Part shown: positions 16,697-24,788 of the stretch, piece by piece
Layout: every line of letters begins with the position of its first letter
How positions within the stretch are numbered: the stretch's first letter is position 1
Source: Sphingobacterium paludis
Lineage (GTDB): Bacteria; Bacteroidota; Bacteroidia; Sphingobacteriales; Sphingobacteriaceae
Assembly: GCF_004364125.1 (NCBI RefSeq)
Contig: NZ_SNZV01000005.1
Location: 248,001-312,000, forward strand
Direction: 5' to 3'
DNA length: 64,000 bases
Notes under the pieces: model-generated
Databases searched by the model: none
What the model was told of the DNA's origin: nothing
What the model saw: only the letters and a program-made list of their open reading frames with translations
Made by a program: the position numbers and the translations under genes

Positions 16697-19453
16697 ATGA
16701 ATATATCTAAATTAAACCTCTTTACAAAAGAAACAGATGCCTCAGCAACTGAAAAAGGTTTTCATTTTCAAAAATTAAAAACTCTCAAAAGCTGGCTTGA
16801 AAATAGAATACAGGAAAAAGATGAGGATATTTTTTGCGATTATGAAGAGGATATATTTCAGCGAGATATTTATGCCGGAATAGCGAAATTTAGACAAATT
16901 AAGCTATACTCTACAAACTTTTCCTTTTCTAAGGAGGAAATAAAAAAAAGTATTGCACATTTTTTTATGCTCTTTGTAAAGGGTAACTATTTGTTTGATG
17001 AGGTGACCTTTCTATTTGAAACCAATTCTGGAATTGCCCGTGAAACCAGAGGTAACGATGCAGGCTTACTATTGGAATGGTATAAAAACCAAGACAATAT
17101 GAGTAAGGAATTGCTCGAAAAATGCAGGCTTAAGGTTAAAGTTATTCTCGATGAATACATCAATGAAGTGTATGAAAATCGTATGGATTCTATTTCTAAA
17201 TCTGATTTACAGACTGCCAAAATAATTTACGATCAACTTTCTGATGAGACATGGAGTCGCTTTATAAAGTCAATTAAATGGCAATTTGACGAAATAGATC
17301 AAGTTCATGCAATACCAAAAATTGTAGCGGAAATTGAAACACTAATCAGCCAGCTTCCTTTGCCAATTGATAAGTCAAAAAGAACTACCTACATTTCAGT
17401 TCTTCATTACGAAATAGCGCAGAAAAGTTTAAATCCAGATGAAGAATCAAGTAAGATAACCAATCAACTTTTAGATATCTTACTATTAGGCACAGGAGAT
17501 GAAGATCACCAATGGTATGCTGATACCTTGCACAAATGGAAACATGTAGAAAAGGTAAATCAATTTAATATTGGAGTGTTTTTCGAGCTAATTAGCGCGG
17601 TTAGATATTGCAGATGGGAAATGGGAAAGACTGCTCATTTGGAAATTTGGTTACCGATTTTGATTCAATACATAGAACATCCTGATATCATTGTAAGCTG
17701 TAAACGGAAAGCAATATACGAGTTTTTGTTCCTTTTATTATCGCCAAACCTTGAAGATGGAAGTAACATATATGATTTTGAAGGTCAAGAAGAACTAATC
17801 CGTTTCTACTTTGAAAATATTGACTATCGATTATCTCTCAGTTCTATTGAGGAAGATATTACGTTGATGCAACTTCTCGAAGTACAAATTTTAAATGGTA
17901 CCGTTGAACTAACACTTGAGGATTTGAAAGGTTGGAAAATAAACATCCTCAACACCATAGATCAACAACTATTAACCACAACAAGTATAGATGATAGATG
18001 CCAGCTGTTGGAGCTTAAAGGTAGCTTCCATTACCACACGGAAAACCAAAGGCCACTAAAGGATAGAATGAGACAAGGATTGGATTATTACAGGCAAATT
18101 ATACCTCTTTTACCAGAAACCCATTCTTATTCAATTACCAAGCTGTCTGAAATCATGAATCAGATTCTTGAACAGTGCATAAAAGCAGGAAGAAGTGATG
18201 AGGAATTGGAAGAAGTTGAAGTTTTTTTAAACGAAATTGAAGAGCATGCGAAAAAGACAAGTAATCAAAGCACATCCGCGCAAACTTTAGCTGATCGGGC
18301 TGCTGCATATGTTGAAAAACCTTCTGTTAAAAATTTTTTAAAGGCCCTCGAATGTCTGCACCGTGCGAAAGAACTGTTTCAATTGAAAGATACCAAAGAA
18401 AATTACATTATTGTAATGCTTGGTCTTTCAGAAGTTTATTCAATTCTTGGGTTAAATATAGCTGCCAAACAATATGCCTTAGCCGGGGTTTGGGCTTGTT
18501 TTCATTTTGGCGAGGCAACAGCTCTTAATCGAATTAGTGATAGCTATGCATATGTGTTTAGAGCTGATTATAATCAAGGAGCATGGATCAGTGCACTGGA
18601 CGATTTTCGTCAATATATCAAAGTCAGAATTGAATTTAAATCTGATGCAATGAATATTGAGGCTGACGCTGTCTATAGAAATATTCTAATTGAGTTAGCC
18701 GTAATTCTGATTTGTTCACCAGTATTATATCCTGAATTGAGCGTTTTTATTGAAAATCAAAAGAAGGAGTTGGGTTGGATTTATACAGAAGAGTTACCAC
18801 CGCTTTTATTGCCACTGGAAAGAAAATTCTCAAACACAGAGGAAATGAAAAAGATTTTAAGAGGTAAGATAACTGGTGTACCGTTAAGTGATCTTGGACA
18901 AGAACGGGAGATTCTGTTCAAATCAATGAATATTGACTGGCTAATTAAATTTAAGAATACGGCACAGTTAAACGCAATTGGAGAAGAATTTTCTGCTACT
19001 CTCCAAATAGTTTTAAGCGAGATTAAAGCTTCTGGCAAAGATTTTAAATTTCGTAGTAAATCTGTAAAGATTAAAATTTTGGAATCAGCTGGCTACAGCG
19101 AAATTATGAGACCAGATCCAGATAACACGGACTGGTGGACTGCTGGTATACCAGTTTTTGAAAGTACAGATCAACAAAAAATGCGCCTTCATTATGCTTT
19201 TGTAGGCGGTAATGTGACAACATTACTGATGGAAAATAGCTTTCTATACCGTGAAGAATTTAATATACTGATTAAGTACTTATATGAAAACAGGAAGTTA
19301 GCCGATAAAATCCAATCCATGAATATCTATCAGAAATTGTATTTTAATCTATTGAAGCCTGAAGACTTCAATGGTTCTCAAAGACAATATTTTTCCAAAC
19401 CAACTTTGGATAATGATTATTACTTACTGATGAATACGCTTAAAGACTTTTAA
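16697..19453 (+). CDS. DUF4297/Cap4-like dsDNA nuclease with helical-repeat C-terminus, gene B
   Basis: A 918-aa protein whose first ~130 residues fit the DUF4297 (Cap4) nuclease pattern: SATEKGFHFQKLKTL (Gly21, Gln25), CDYEEDIF (Glu50/Glu51/Asp52) and KFRQIKLYS (Gln67, Lys69), followed by SIAHFFMLF. These supply the acidic and Q-x-K elements of a PD-(D/E)XK site. No Walker A (GxxxxGK[ST]) was found anywhere, so unlike Avs proteins it has no NTPase of its own. Residues about 170-900 are helical and repeat-like, with Leu/Ala-rich helix pairs around 520-640 resembling TPRs. The C-terminal ~120 residues are more mixed (WWTAGIPVFE, LHYAFVGG). Position between the STAND and HEPN genes suggests it is a partner effector or adaptor activated by protein A. 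A sensor role for its repeats is equally possible. Confidence 0.75.
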   Translation: MNISKLNLFTKETDASATEKGFHFQKLKTLKSWLENRIQEKDEDIFCDYEEDIFQRDIYAGIAKFRQIKLYSTNFSFSKEEIKKSIAHFFMLFVKGNYLFDEVTFLFETNSGIARETRGNDAGLLLEWYKNQDNMSKELLEKCRLKVKVILDEYINEVYENRMDSISKSDLQTAKIIYDQLSDETWSRFIKSIKWQFDEIDQVHAIPKIVAEIETLISQLPLPIDKSKRTTYISVLHYEIAQKSLNPDEESSKITNQLLDILLLGTGDEDHQWYADTLHKWKHVEKVNQFNIGVFFELISAVRYCRWEMGKTAHLEIWLPILIQYIEHPDIIVSCKRKAIYEFLFLLLSPNLEDGSNIYDFEGQEELIRFYFENIDYRLSLSSIEEDITLMQLLEVQILNGTVELTLEDLKGWKINILNTIDQQLLTTTSIDDRCQLLELKGSFHYHTENQRPLKDRMRQGLDYYRQIIPLLPETHSYSITKLSEIMNQILEQCIKAGRSDEELEEVEVFLNEIEEHAKKTSNQSTSAQTLADRAAAYVEKPSVKNFLKALECLHRAKELFQLKDTKENYIIVMLGLSEVYSILGLNIAAKQYALAGVWACFHFGEATALNRISDSYAYVFRADYNQGAWISALDDFRQYIKVRIEFKSDAMNIEADAVYRNILIELAVILICSPVLYPELSVFIENQKKELGWIYTEELPPLLLPLERKFSNTEEMKKILRGKITGVPLSDLGQEREILFKSMNIDWLIKFKNTAQLNAIGEEFSATLQIVLSEIKASGKDFKFRSKSVKIKILESAGYSEIMRPDPDNTDWWTAGIPVFESTDQQKMRLHYAFVGGNVTTLLMENSFLYREEFNILIKYLYENRKLADKIQSMNIYQKLYFNLLKPEDFNGSQRQYFSKPTLDNDYYLLMNTLKDF

Positions 19454-19525
19454 TAGGATTGTGATTCATGTAATAAAGGAAGAAAATATAAAAAATCGTA
19501 TCACTGTTAAATTTGTTACTATAGA

Positions 19526-20932
19526 ATGCCAAATGTTACCTATATAACCACAATACCTCTTGAGGAAAATGTTTACTGTTGTTTTCAGTATAAAAATTGT
19601 CGTGTATCCACCTCTTCAGATCTAAAACCCTTAGGTGTTGATAAAGTCGAAGATGACATAATTGGGTATTTTGTTATATCAATTGATACATTGGTAAAAG
19701 ATTTTGAGTCAGTAACCGATGCAGCCGCACACGCTAGACCAATGTTTTTAATAATCCTAGATATTCTTTCATTATTTTTGGATCGTCCAATGACACCTTT
19801 TGATACTGGGTATCAAACTTCATTTGTAACAATTAAAGAAGAAAAAGCAAAGAAAATTGAGACAATATTTGTTATAGGCGAGGAAGATATTTCTAATAAC
19901 TTGACAAACTTCTTAAGGCAATTAAATGAAGTAGATTCCAATAAACAAAAGCTTTTTTATTCTTTAATGGATCGCTGGCGAAAAGCCGTTTATATGCAAT
20001 ATGTTAGCGAGGATAGTCAAGAGTATAATGACGAAGCAGTTATTGCGTATTTCCATGTGCTTGAACTCTTAGCAGAAGAGCATAGTAAGGAGTTGGGCTT
20101 ATTAATCAAAGAAAAAATTGAAAACTCCTTAATTGATATTTATGGAGGAATAATGCAATTTGAAGGCAATTATTTACACTCTCTGATCACTTCTAAAAAG
20201 CAACTTAATAATCAACTTATACTTTCTGATCTACCCGTCGCAGGAAAGATACTTTACGCGCTAGGTAAGTTAGGTTTAATGAGTAAAAGACTAAAATATT
20301 TTATTGGAAATTGGATAAAAGATAGAAATAATGTCGCACATGGTCGAAGAGTATATCAAGATAGGATAATTTTCCCCGTTCCACCATTTTTTCCAAATGC
20401 TAGGATCAATGATTATACCCTCAATACACTAAGATATCTGACAGCCCATGTAATATGCGTTGCAATAGCTGGTATCGACATATATGAAGAAAGATGGGAA
20501 GAAGAACATAACATGCTTATTCCGACTCCTGAGGAAATAAGATCTTTCGTATCAGATAACAGACATAAGGAACTTACGAATGAACAATTTGTAAATGGTG
20601 ATCTATATAAGATAAATCCAGGCTCAATTAGTTGGTATCTGGTTGATAAAAAAATTAAACATCAAGAAGGAATTTCAGTACTAAGGGATTTTCTTATGAA
20701 TATTGATCTTAATGATTCTGATCAAGTACATCAAATTGTTATTGCTGCAGTAATTTTAGCAGATTTTGTTGATGAAGAATTACGGGCTATTTGTGAGCTA
20801 GTTATTGTCGAGGCATATAAAAACAGGTGGCACCCATTTATAAATTTACGTGAACTGCTCAGTTTTCTTGAATATAATAATCATACTCCTAAATTCTTTG
20901 AAAATATGATTATTGATAAAAAAGTAAGGTAA
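19526..20932 (+). CDS. HEPN-domain protein, probable RNase effector or toxin, gene C
   Basis: A 468-aa protein, third in the operon (72 bp after gene B). The central part (about 145-315) is a HEPN-type helical domain: DRWRKAVYMQYV, then a YFHVLELLAEEH helix, and the catalytic motif RNNVAHG with Arg267 and His272 (R-X4-H), the signature of metal-independent HEPN RNases. The N-terminal ~140 residues are mixed alpha/beta with no recognised family. The C-terminal ~110 residues include an all-helical stretch with GISVLRDFL and ILADFVDEEL. The layout (unknown N-terminal domain followed by HEPN with an LE-L helix) recalls ApeA-like abortive-infection proteins, but homology is not certain. As an R-X4-H HEPN protein it most plausibly cleaves RNA on activation. 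No transmembrane segment or signal peptide is seen. Confidence 0.72.
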   Translation: MPNVTYITTIPLEENVYCCFQYKNCRVSTSSDLKPLGVDKVEDDIIGYFVISIDTLVKDFESVTDAAAHARPMFLIILDILSLFLDRPMTPFDTGYQTSFVTIKEEKAKKIETIFVIGEEDISNNLTNFLRQLNEVDSNKQKLFYSLMDRWRKAVYMQYVSEDSQEYNDEAVIAYFHVLELLAEEHSKELGLLIKEKIENSLIDIYGGIMQFEGNYLHSLITSKKQLNNQLILSDLPVAGKILYALGKLGLMSKRLKYFIGNWIKDRNNVAHGRRVYQDRIIFPVPPFFPNARINDYTLNTLRYLTAHVICVAIAGIDIYEERWEEEHNMLIPTPEEIRSFVSDNRHKELTNEQFVNGDLYKINPGSISWYLVDKKIKHQEGISVLRDFLMNIDLNDSDQVHQIVIAAVILADFVDEELRAICELVIVEAYKNRWHPFINLRELLSFLEYNNHTPKFFENMIIDKKVR

Positions 20933-21139
20933 GTAATATATGTCATAGAATAAAAACAGCATCTAAATCGTTAAGATGTCTAAATACTATCTTTTTAATT
21001 TACTTGTTTTATTGTTGAGTTTGTGTTGTGGAATTTCTGTATCTATATCTGTGGATAGTGAGGTATGTTTAAGTTGATTCAAGCGTCTTAAATCGTTCAA
21101 AAAAGAGTTCGAGTTCTGTACCAGTGGGTTCACAAAAAA

Positions 21140-21167
21140 AGTCTCAACGAAAGTTGAGGCTTTTTTT
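21140..21167 (+). terminator. Intrinsic terminator in repeat unit 1
   Basis: AGTCTCAAC-gaaa-GTTGAGGCT, a 9-bp stem with one G-T pair and a GNRA-like tetraloop, followed by seven T. Preceded by seven A, so it may also work on the - strand. It probably ends the defence operon transcript. Confidence 0.75.
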
Positions 21168-21276
21168 GTTTCCGCCAAGATTCGAACAGAAGGGTTGGGA
21201 CGGGTTCGAACTCCCTCGTTCCGGACTCGTGTGCGGGCTTGTGGGACGGAACATATCCCAGCGGGATCACAAAAAA

Positions 21277-21304
21277 AGTCTCAACAAAAGTTGAGGCTTT
21301 TTTT
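21277..21304 (+). terminator. Intrinsic terminator in repeat unit 2
   Basis: The same hairpin as in unit 1, displaced by 137 bp, with loop aaaa instead of gaaa, followed by a T-run. A direct product of the tandem duplication. Confidence 0.7.
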
Positions 21305-21414
21305 GTTTCCGCCAAGATTCGAACAGAAGGGTTGGGACGGGTTCGAACTCCCTCGTTCCTGACTCGTGTGCGGGGTTGTGGGACGGAACATATACCAGCG
21401 GGATCACAAAAGAA

Positions 21415-21442
21415 AGCTCAATCAAAAGATTGGGCTTTTTTT
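21415..21442 (+). terminator. Third terminator, diverged copy
   Basis: AGCTCAATC-aaaa-GATTGGGCT, 9-bp stem with one wobble, followed by a T-run. The sequence has diverged from units 1 and 2 but keeps pairing through compensating changes, which supports real hairpin function. Confidence 0.7.
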
Positions 21443-21692
21443 GTGTACTGGTTTTTTCGACGTATCAATTTCACCTATGCTATTTGTCTGCCCGGTGTTT
21501 GAAGCAGATCGCTGAAGCCAATCACAGGCAGATCAAAGGGAACATTTTGCATATTGTAAAAAGCGAAACGGGGCGGATTAATAACGACTCCGACTTACAG
21601 CATTTGATACAGCGGCAATAATCTTATATCTTGTAAATGGTTTGGTTATTACATTCTCTTGTCGTACATTATTGTTCTAAACAATAGATGTA

Positions 21693-22496
21693 ATGGAATA
21701 CAAAAAAATATATCCTAAATCGAGCATTAAACACCTCGTTCAGTTTTTTTGGAATTTTGAGGGAGATTTTGCAGAAACATCACTGTATAACCATTCATCT
21801 GTTGCATCCATTAATCCCAAATTGGCATTTCAATATATTCCCGGAATGGTGGTTACGGAAAATGGTCAGCGTAACAAATTGTTTGTAAGCGGAATACAAT
21901 CACAAACAAATGCTTTCTATCAATTATCCTCCAGTCAAAAGGTGGGAGTTTTTGGCATTTACTTTCAACCCTATGCGATTTCTTTACTTTTTAATATTCC
22001 GGCTTATGTAATGACAAACCAAAACATTGAAATAACGGAGATTTTAGGGACAGAGGGAGTTTTTTTAGAAGAGCAAATATTACATTGTAAAAGTACTCGA
22101 GAAAGAATTGACGTTATCACTCGTTTTATTGAGCACAGGATACATAATTTATCACCGAATTTCAAAGACACAATTAACACGATCCGTTATTTAATTATGA
22201 ATGATGGAAACGCGAAGATGCAGGAATTACTCAACAGTCAATTTTTATCTCAAAGACAATTTGAGCGTAACTTCAAAATGTTGACAGGATTTTCTCCTAA
22301 ATATTTTTCCAGAATCGTTCGTTTTGAAAAGAGCATCACAACGGCATATAATAGTCAACAATTATCATTGACGGAACTTGCTCTGCATTCCGGATATTTT
22401 GACCAAGCACATATGATTAGGGATTACAGAGCGTTTACGGGTAAAAACCCGTCTGCATATCTCTCTGAAGACCAATCTATTTTTGTTAAGGAATAA
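21693..22496 (+). CDS. AraC-family transcriptional regulator
   Basis: A 267-aa protein. The N-terminal ~150 residues match the DUF6597-type sensor seen in many Bacteroidota AraC proteins (YPKSSIKHLVQFFWNFEG, IYFQPYAISLLFNIP). The C-terminal ~100 residues are the double-HTH AraC domain: SQRQFERNFKMLTGFSPKYF, LTELALHSGYFDQAHMIRDY and the final FTGKNPSAY. It is followed 50 bp later by the hydrolase lipoprotein gene in the same direction, its probable target or co-transcribed partner. The inducer is unknown. Start ATG at 21693 gives a full-length N-terminal domain. Confidence 0.88.
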   Translation: MEYKKIYPKSSIKHLVQFFWNFEGDFAETSLYNHSSVASINPKLAFQYIPGMVVTENGQRNKLFVSGIQSQTNAFYQLSSSQKVGVFGIYFQPYAISLLFNIPAYVMTNQNIEITEILGTEGVFLEEQILHCKSTRERIDVITRFIEHRIHNLSPNFKDTINTIRYLIMNDGNAKMQELLNSQFLSQRQFERNFKMLTGFSPKYFSRIVRFEKSITTAYNSQQLSLTELALHSGYFDQAHMIRDYRAFTGKNPSAYLSEDQSIFVKE

Positions 22497-22545
22497 ATGT
22501 CGAAAATGTACAATTCCATTTTACGGACATGCCGTAATTTTGGGT

Positions 22546-23451
22546 ATGAAAATTTTTGGATTTTTTACACTCATTTTTATTTTGACCAACAGTTGTATGA
22601 AAACACAAAAAGAAAAGATAATTAATAACGGTAATGTTTCTATTTGTACTGAACATTTTGGAACTCCTGACAACCCCGCAATCTTATTAATTGCCGGAGC
22701 AACTGTTTCCATGCTGTATTGGGATGCAGACTTTTGCAATCAATTAGCTGATAAGGGATATTTCGTAATCCGTTACGACAACAGAGACGTAGGTAAATCT
22801 ACGACGTATAAGATTGGCTCTATCCAATACGACATTCTTGATCTTGCAAATGATGCAGTCAATATCTTAGACGCCTATAAAATAAAGAAAGCTAATATAA
22901 TGGGAATTTCTTTAGGGGGGTTGATTGCTCAGATTATAGCGATTAAAAATCCTGATAAAGTCAATTCACTTATCTTGATGTCTACGGGTATATGGGGAAC
23001 AGCGGACCCTAATATCCCCGAAATGGATAAGAAAATAATTGACCTTCAGGCTAAAGCAGAAAATGTAAACTGGAATAATGAAGACGAGGTAGTCGGCTAC
23101 ATGTTGCAAAAATCGCATCTTATGGCTGGTCGTAAACAGGTGGACTATTTACGAGAAGAAAAACGAATTAAGGAAGAGTTTTACCGAGCGGTCAACTATC
23201 GTAGCATGTTTAACCATGCTTTGATACAGGGAGGAAAAACTTACTATGATAGAGTGGATGAAATCAATGCGCCTACATTGATTATCCATGGAACAGAAGA
23301 TAAAATTTGGCATTTCGACCATACTAAAAAACTTTTGGAGGAAATTAGAAATTCACGACTTCTGAAATTGGAGGGAACAGGCCACGAATTGAATTACAAC
23401 GATTGGGACACTATAACAACTACAGTAAGCAAATTTGCAGCATGGAAATGA
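22546..23451 (+). CDS. Alpha/beta-hydrolase family lipoprotein
   Basis: A 301-aa protein starting with a signal peptide and a lipobox-like LTNSC near residue 17, so probably an exported lipoprotein. The mature part is a typical alpha/beta hydrolase: ILLIAGATVSMLYWD (oxyanion region), YFVIRYDNRDVGKS, nucleophile elbow MGISLGG with Ser, LIIHGTEDKIW carrying the acid Asp, and GTGHELNY with the catalytic His. Similar enzymes hydrolyse esters, peptides or lactones; the substrate is unknown. The in-frame TTG at 22483 would overlap the AraC gene and put 21 charged residues before the signal peptide, so the ATG at 22546 is preferred. Paired with the AraC regulator. Confidence 0.85.
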   Translation: MKIFGFFTLIFILTNSCMKTQKEKIINNGNVSICTEHFGTPDNPAILLIAGATVSMLYWDADFCNQLADKGYFVIRYDNRDVGKSTTYKIGSIQYDILDLANDAVNILDAYKIKKANIMGISLGGLIAQIIAIKNPDKVNSLILMSTGIWGTADPNIPEMDKKIIDLQAKAENVNWNNEDEVVGYMLQKSHLMAGRKQVDYLREEKRIKEEFYRAVNYRSMFNHALIQGGKTYYDRVDEINAPTLIIHGTEDKIWHFDHTKKLLEEIRNSRLLKLEGTGHELNYNDWDTITTTVSKFAAWK

Positions 23452-23505
23452 TTTATTAATGTGTTAATATAGTTGTATAAGGTTAGCTTATAAATATTTC
23501 TAATA

Positions 23506-24078
23506 TTATGTCTTCAACCATAGCGCAGGACGAACCCCACCTCCGTCTTTTGGTCTTCCATAAACGCCTTTTCCCCGAACATAAACACATCCATTTGATT
23601 GTACACTTGCCGAAGTTCGGTCATAATAACCCGGAGAACGAAGTCGCCACCAATGGTTCTCACTACCGAATTTCGCCTTTCGCATCTCGTTGTTATCATC
23701 ATCAATCAACCATCTTTGTTTGCCCTTAACCAACAAATTTCCAGCACTGTTGCCAAAGTATGTACACACCTCTTCAAGGCTCAATAAAAATACCTTGTCC
23801 AAGGTATCCGTTCCTCCTTTTGTCCTGAACCATTGATTATTGAGATTTGTGTTCGTTACAGCAAGGATCTTCGACTTTTCATTCGAGCTAAATTTTGTAT
23901 AAAACTCGTTATTAAGGTAATTTCGTAATGCGCAATCAGCCCAAGTCACACCTGTAAATTCACGATGATACCAATGGAGTTCGATGATATCTTCTGAAAC
24001 AATCAATAGCTTATCATCTTTGACGTCGAGCACTTTCCAGTTGTAGTCACCAAAAACAATTATATCATCCTGTATCAT
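23506..24078 (-). CDS. DUF6273-like domain protein
   Basis: A 190-aa protein with the characteristic blocks of DUF6273-type proteins: FGDYNWKVLDVKDDKLLIVSED, WADCALRNYLNNEFY, VFLLSLEEV, the aromatic HWWRLRSPG segment, and a GVRPALWLK C-terminus. No signal peptide is visible. These domains occur in gut Firmicutes and Bacteroidota, often attached to cell-surface or phage-like proteins, and no biochemical role is established. It stands alone with no co-directional neighbour, which with the family distribution suggests horizontal acquisition. Confidence 0.75.
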   Translation of the reverse strand: MIQDDIIVFGDYNWKVLDVKDDKLLIVSEDIIELHWYHREFTGVTWADCALRNYLNNEFYTKFSSNEKSKILAVTNTNLNNQWFRTKGGTDTLDKVFLLSLEEVCTYFGNSAGNLLVKGKQRWLIDDDNNEMRKAKFGSENHWWRLRSPGYYDRTSASVQSNGCVYVRGKGVYGRPKDGGGVRPALWLKT

Positions 24079-24735
24079 TAATCGTATATCGTTTAGGATA
24101 GCGTAGTATCAATTGCAATGGGCAAATTCTCCGCCACGCCTTTTCTCTTATTCTAAACCATTTTCATCTTCACAGTACAATTTCTAAATTCATCATTATT
24201 TTCCTTCCAGCAGCACTGCATTCACGTTTTACAGGCAAACCGTTTAACTATATCCCCATCTGAAGTGTGAAAATAGAAATAAATAAGTATTTTTCCGCTA
24301 TCCTATTCATTTTTTAGCCATGCATTTGTCCCATACATGTTTCGTGTAGCTTTTTACGCTAACACCATTTACTCGAAAAAACCGCGCCGTCGCCAAACAT
24401 GCAAAAAATGGATAGGACTTTATTGTTGGTTCTTTTGAGCACAGTTGGCTTCATTGCATGATTTGATCTATACACGTAACGCGCACAAGTATGCTAACAA
24501 ACATGCTAAGATAGATGCGCGAAATCTTGAGAAAAATAGTCGATTTTCCGATATCAATGTCATCGGATTAGTTAGCAATTTTTAAAAACAATTATCAAAA
24601 GCTTATTGGACGCGACGCATTAGCTTGTATAAGCTCAAAGTGCTACGACGAGCCGATTCGGAAATTCTTCGCAGACCGATGGAATAACATTGATTCCCTA
24701 CGTGTATGAGAATTACATTTGCAGTGATCATCAAC
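24079..24735. other. Non-coding stretch with an imperfect inverted repeat; no gene seen
   Basis: About 650 bp upstream of the DUF6273 gene and downstream of the response regulator gene contain no credible ORF on either strand. Short open stretches near 24580-24700 encode nothing I recognise and are interrupted by stops. The only clear structure is a 17-bp near-perfect inverted repeat (24301-24318 / 24401-24417), listed separately. It may be debris of a lost mobile element. Confidence 0.6.
24301..24417. repeat. MITE-like imperfect inverted repeat
   Basis: TCCTATTCATTTTTTAGC (24301-24318) and GCAAAAAATGGATAGGA (24401-24417) are reverse complements except for one substitution and one extra base, flanking about 82 bp. 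The size resembles a miniature inverted-repeat element or the paired ends of a degraded insertion sequence. No target-site duplication is evident. Confidence 0.45.
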
Positions 24736-24763
24736 AAAAAAAGCGTCCTGAAAACAGAACGCT
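24735..24763 (-). terminator. Terminator of the NarL-type regulator gene
   Basis: On the - strand AGCGTTCTG-tttt-CAGGACGCT with one mismatch, followed by a T-run (the A-run at 24735-24742 on +). It lies 26 bp downstream of the response regulator stop. Confidence 0.7.
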
Positions 24764-24788
24764 AGATCTTTAATAGATGGACGTCGGA

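Larger units (their letters stand above)
21131..21404. repeat. Two near-identical 137-bp tandem repeats (2.2 units with flanks)
   Basis: Unit 1 is 21131-21267 and unit 2 is 21268-21404, with only a handful of differences. Partial copies extend on both sides (the CCAGTGGGTTCAC start at 21121 and the CCAGCGGGATCAC continuation into 21405-21414). Each unit holds an intrinsic terminator, a GATTCGAACAG block, a GGGTTCGAACTCCC block and a GTGGGACGGAACATA block. The TTCGAAC cores resemble tRNA T-loops, but the flanking bases do not form T-stems, so no tRNA is called. Duplicated blocks of this kind can arise from repeated site-specific integration or slippage. Confidence 0.85.
20933..21692. other. 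Intergenic region downstream of the defence operon, containing tandem repeats
   Basis: There is no credible gene in these 760 bp. The first ~180 bp is AT-rich with a small CATCT...AGATG hairpin shortly after the HEPN stop. From about 21114 the sequence becomes a tandem array (described separately) with three intrinsic terminators. The last 250 bp up to the AraC gene shows nothing recognisable. Short reading frames on both strands here are read through the repeats (two share an identical MAETKKASTFVETFFV start because of the duplication) and are not genes. Confidence 0.8.

Noticed and set aside
20987..21315. Two small ORFs with identical MAETKKASTFVETFFV starts
   Set aside because: They are read out of the 137-bp tandem repeat, and the shared start is only the duplication.
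21131..21404. tRNA genes suggested by TTCGAAC cores in the repeats
   Set aside because: The bases around the cores do not make the T-stem, and no D-arm or anticodon arm is present.
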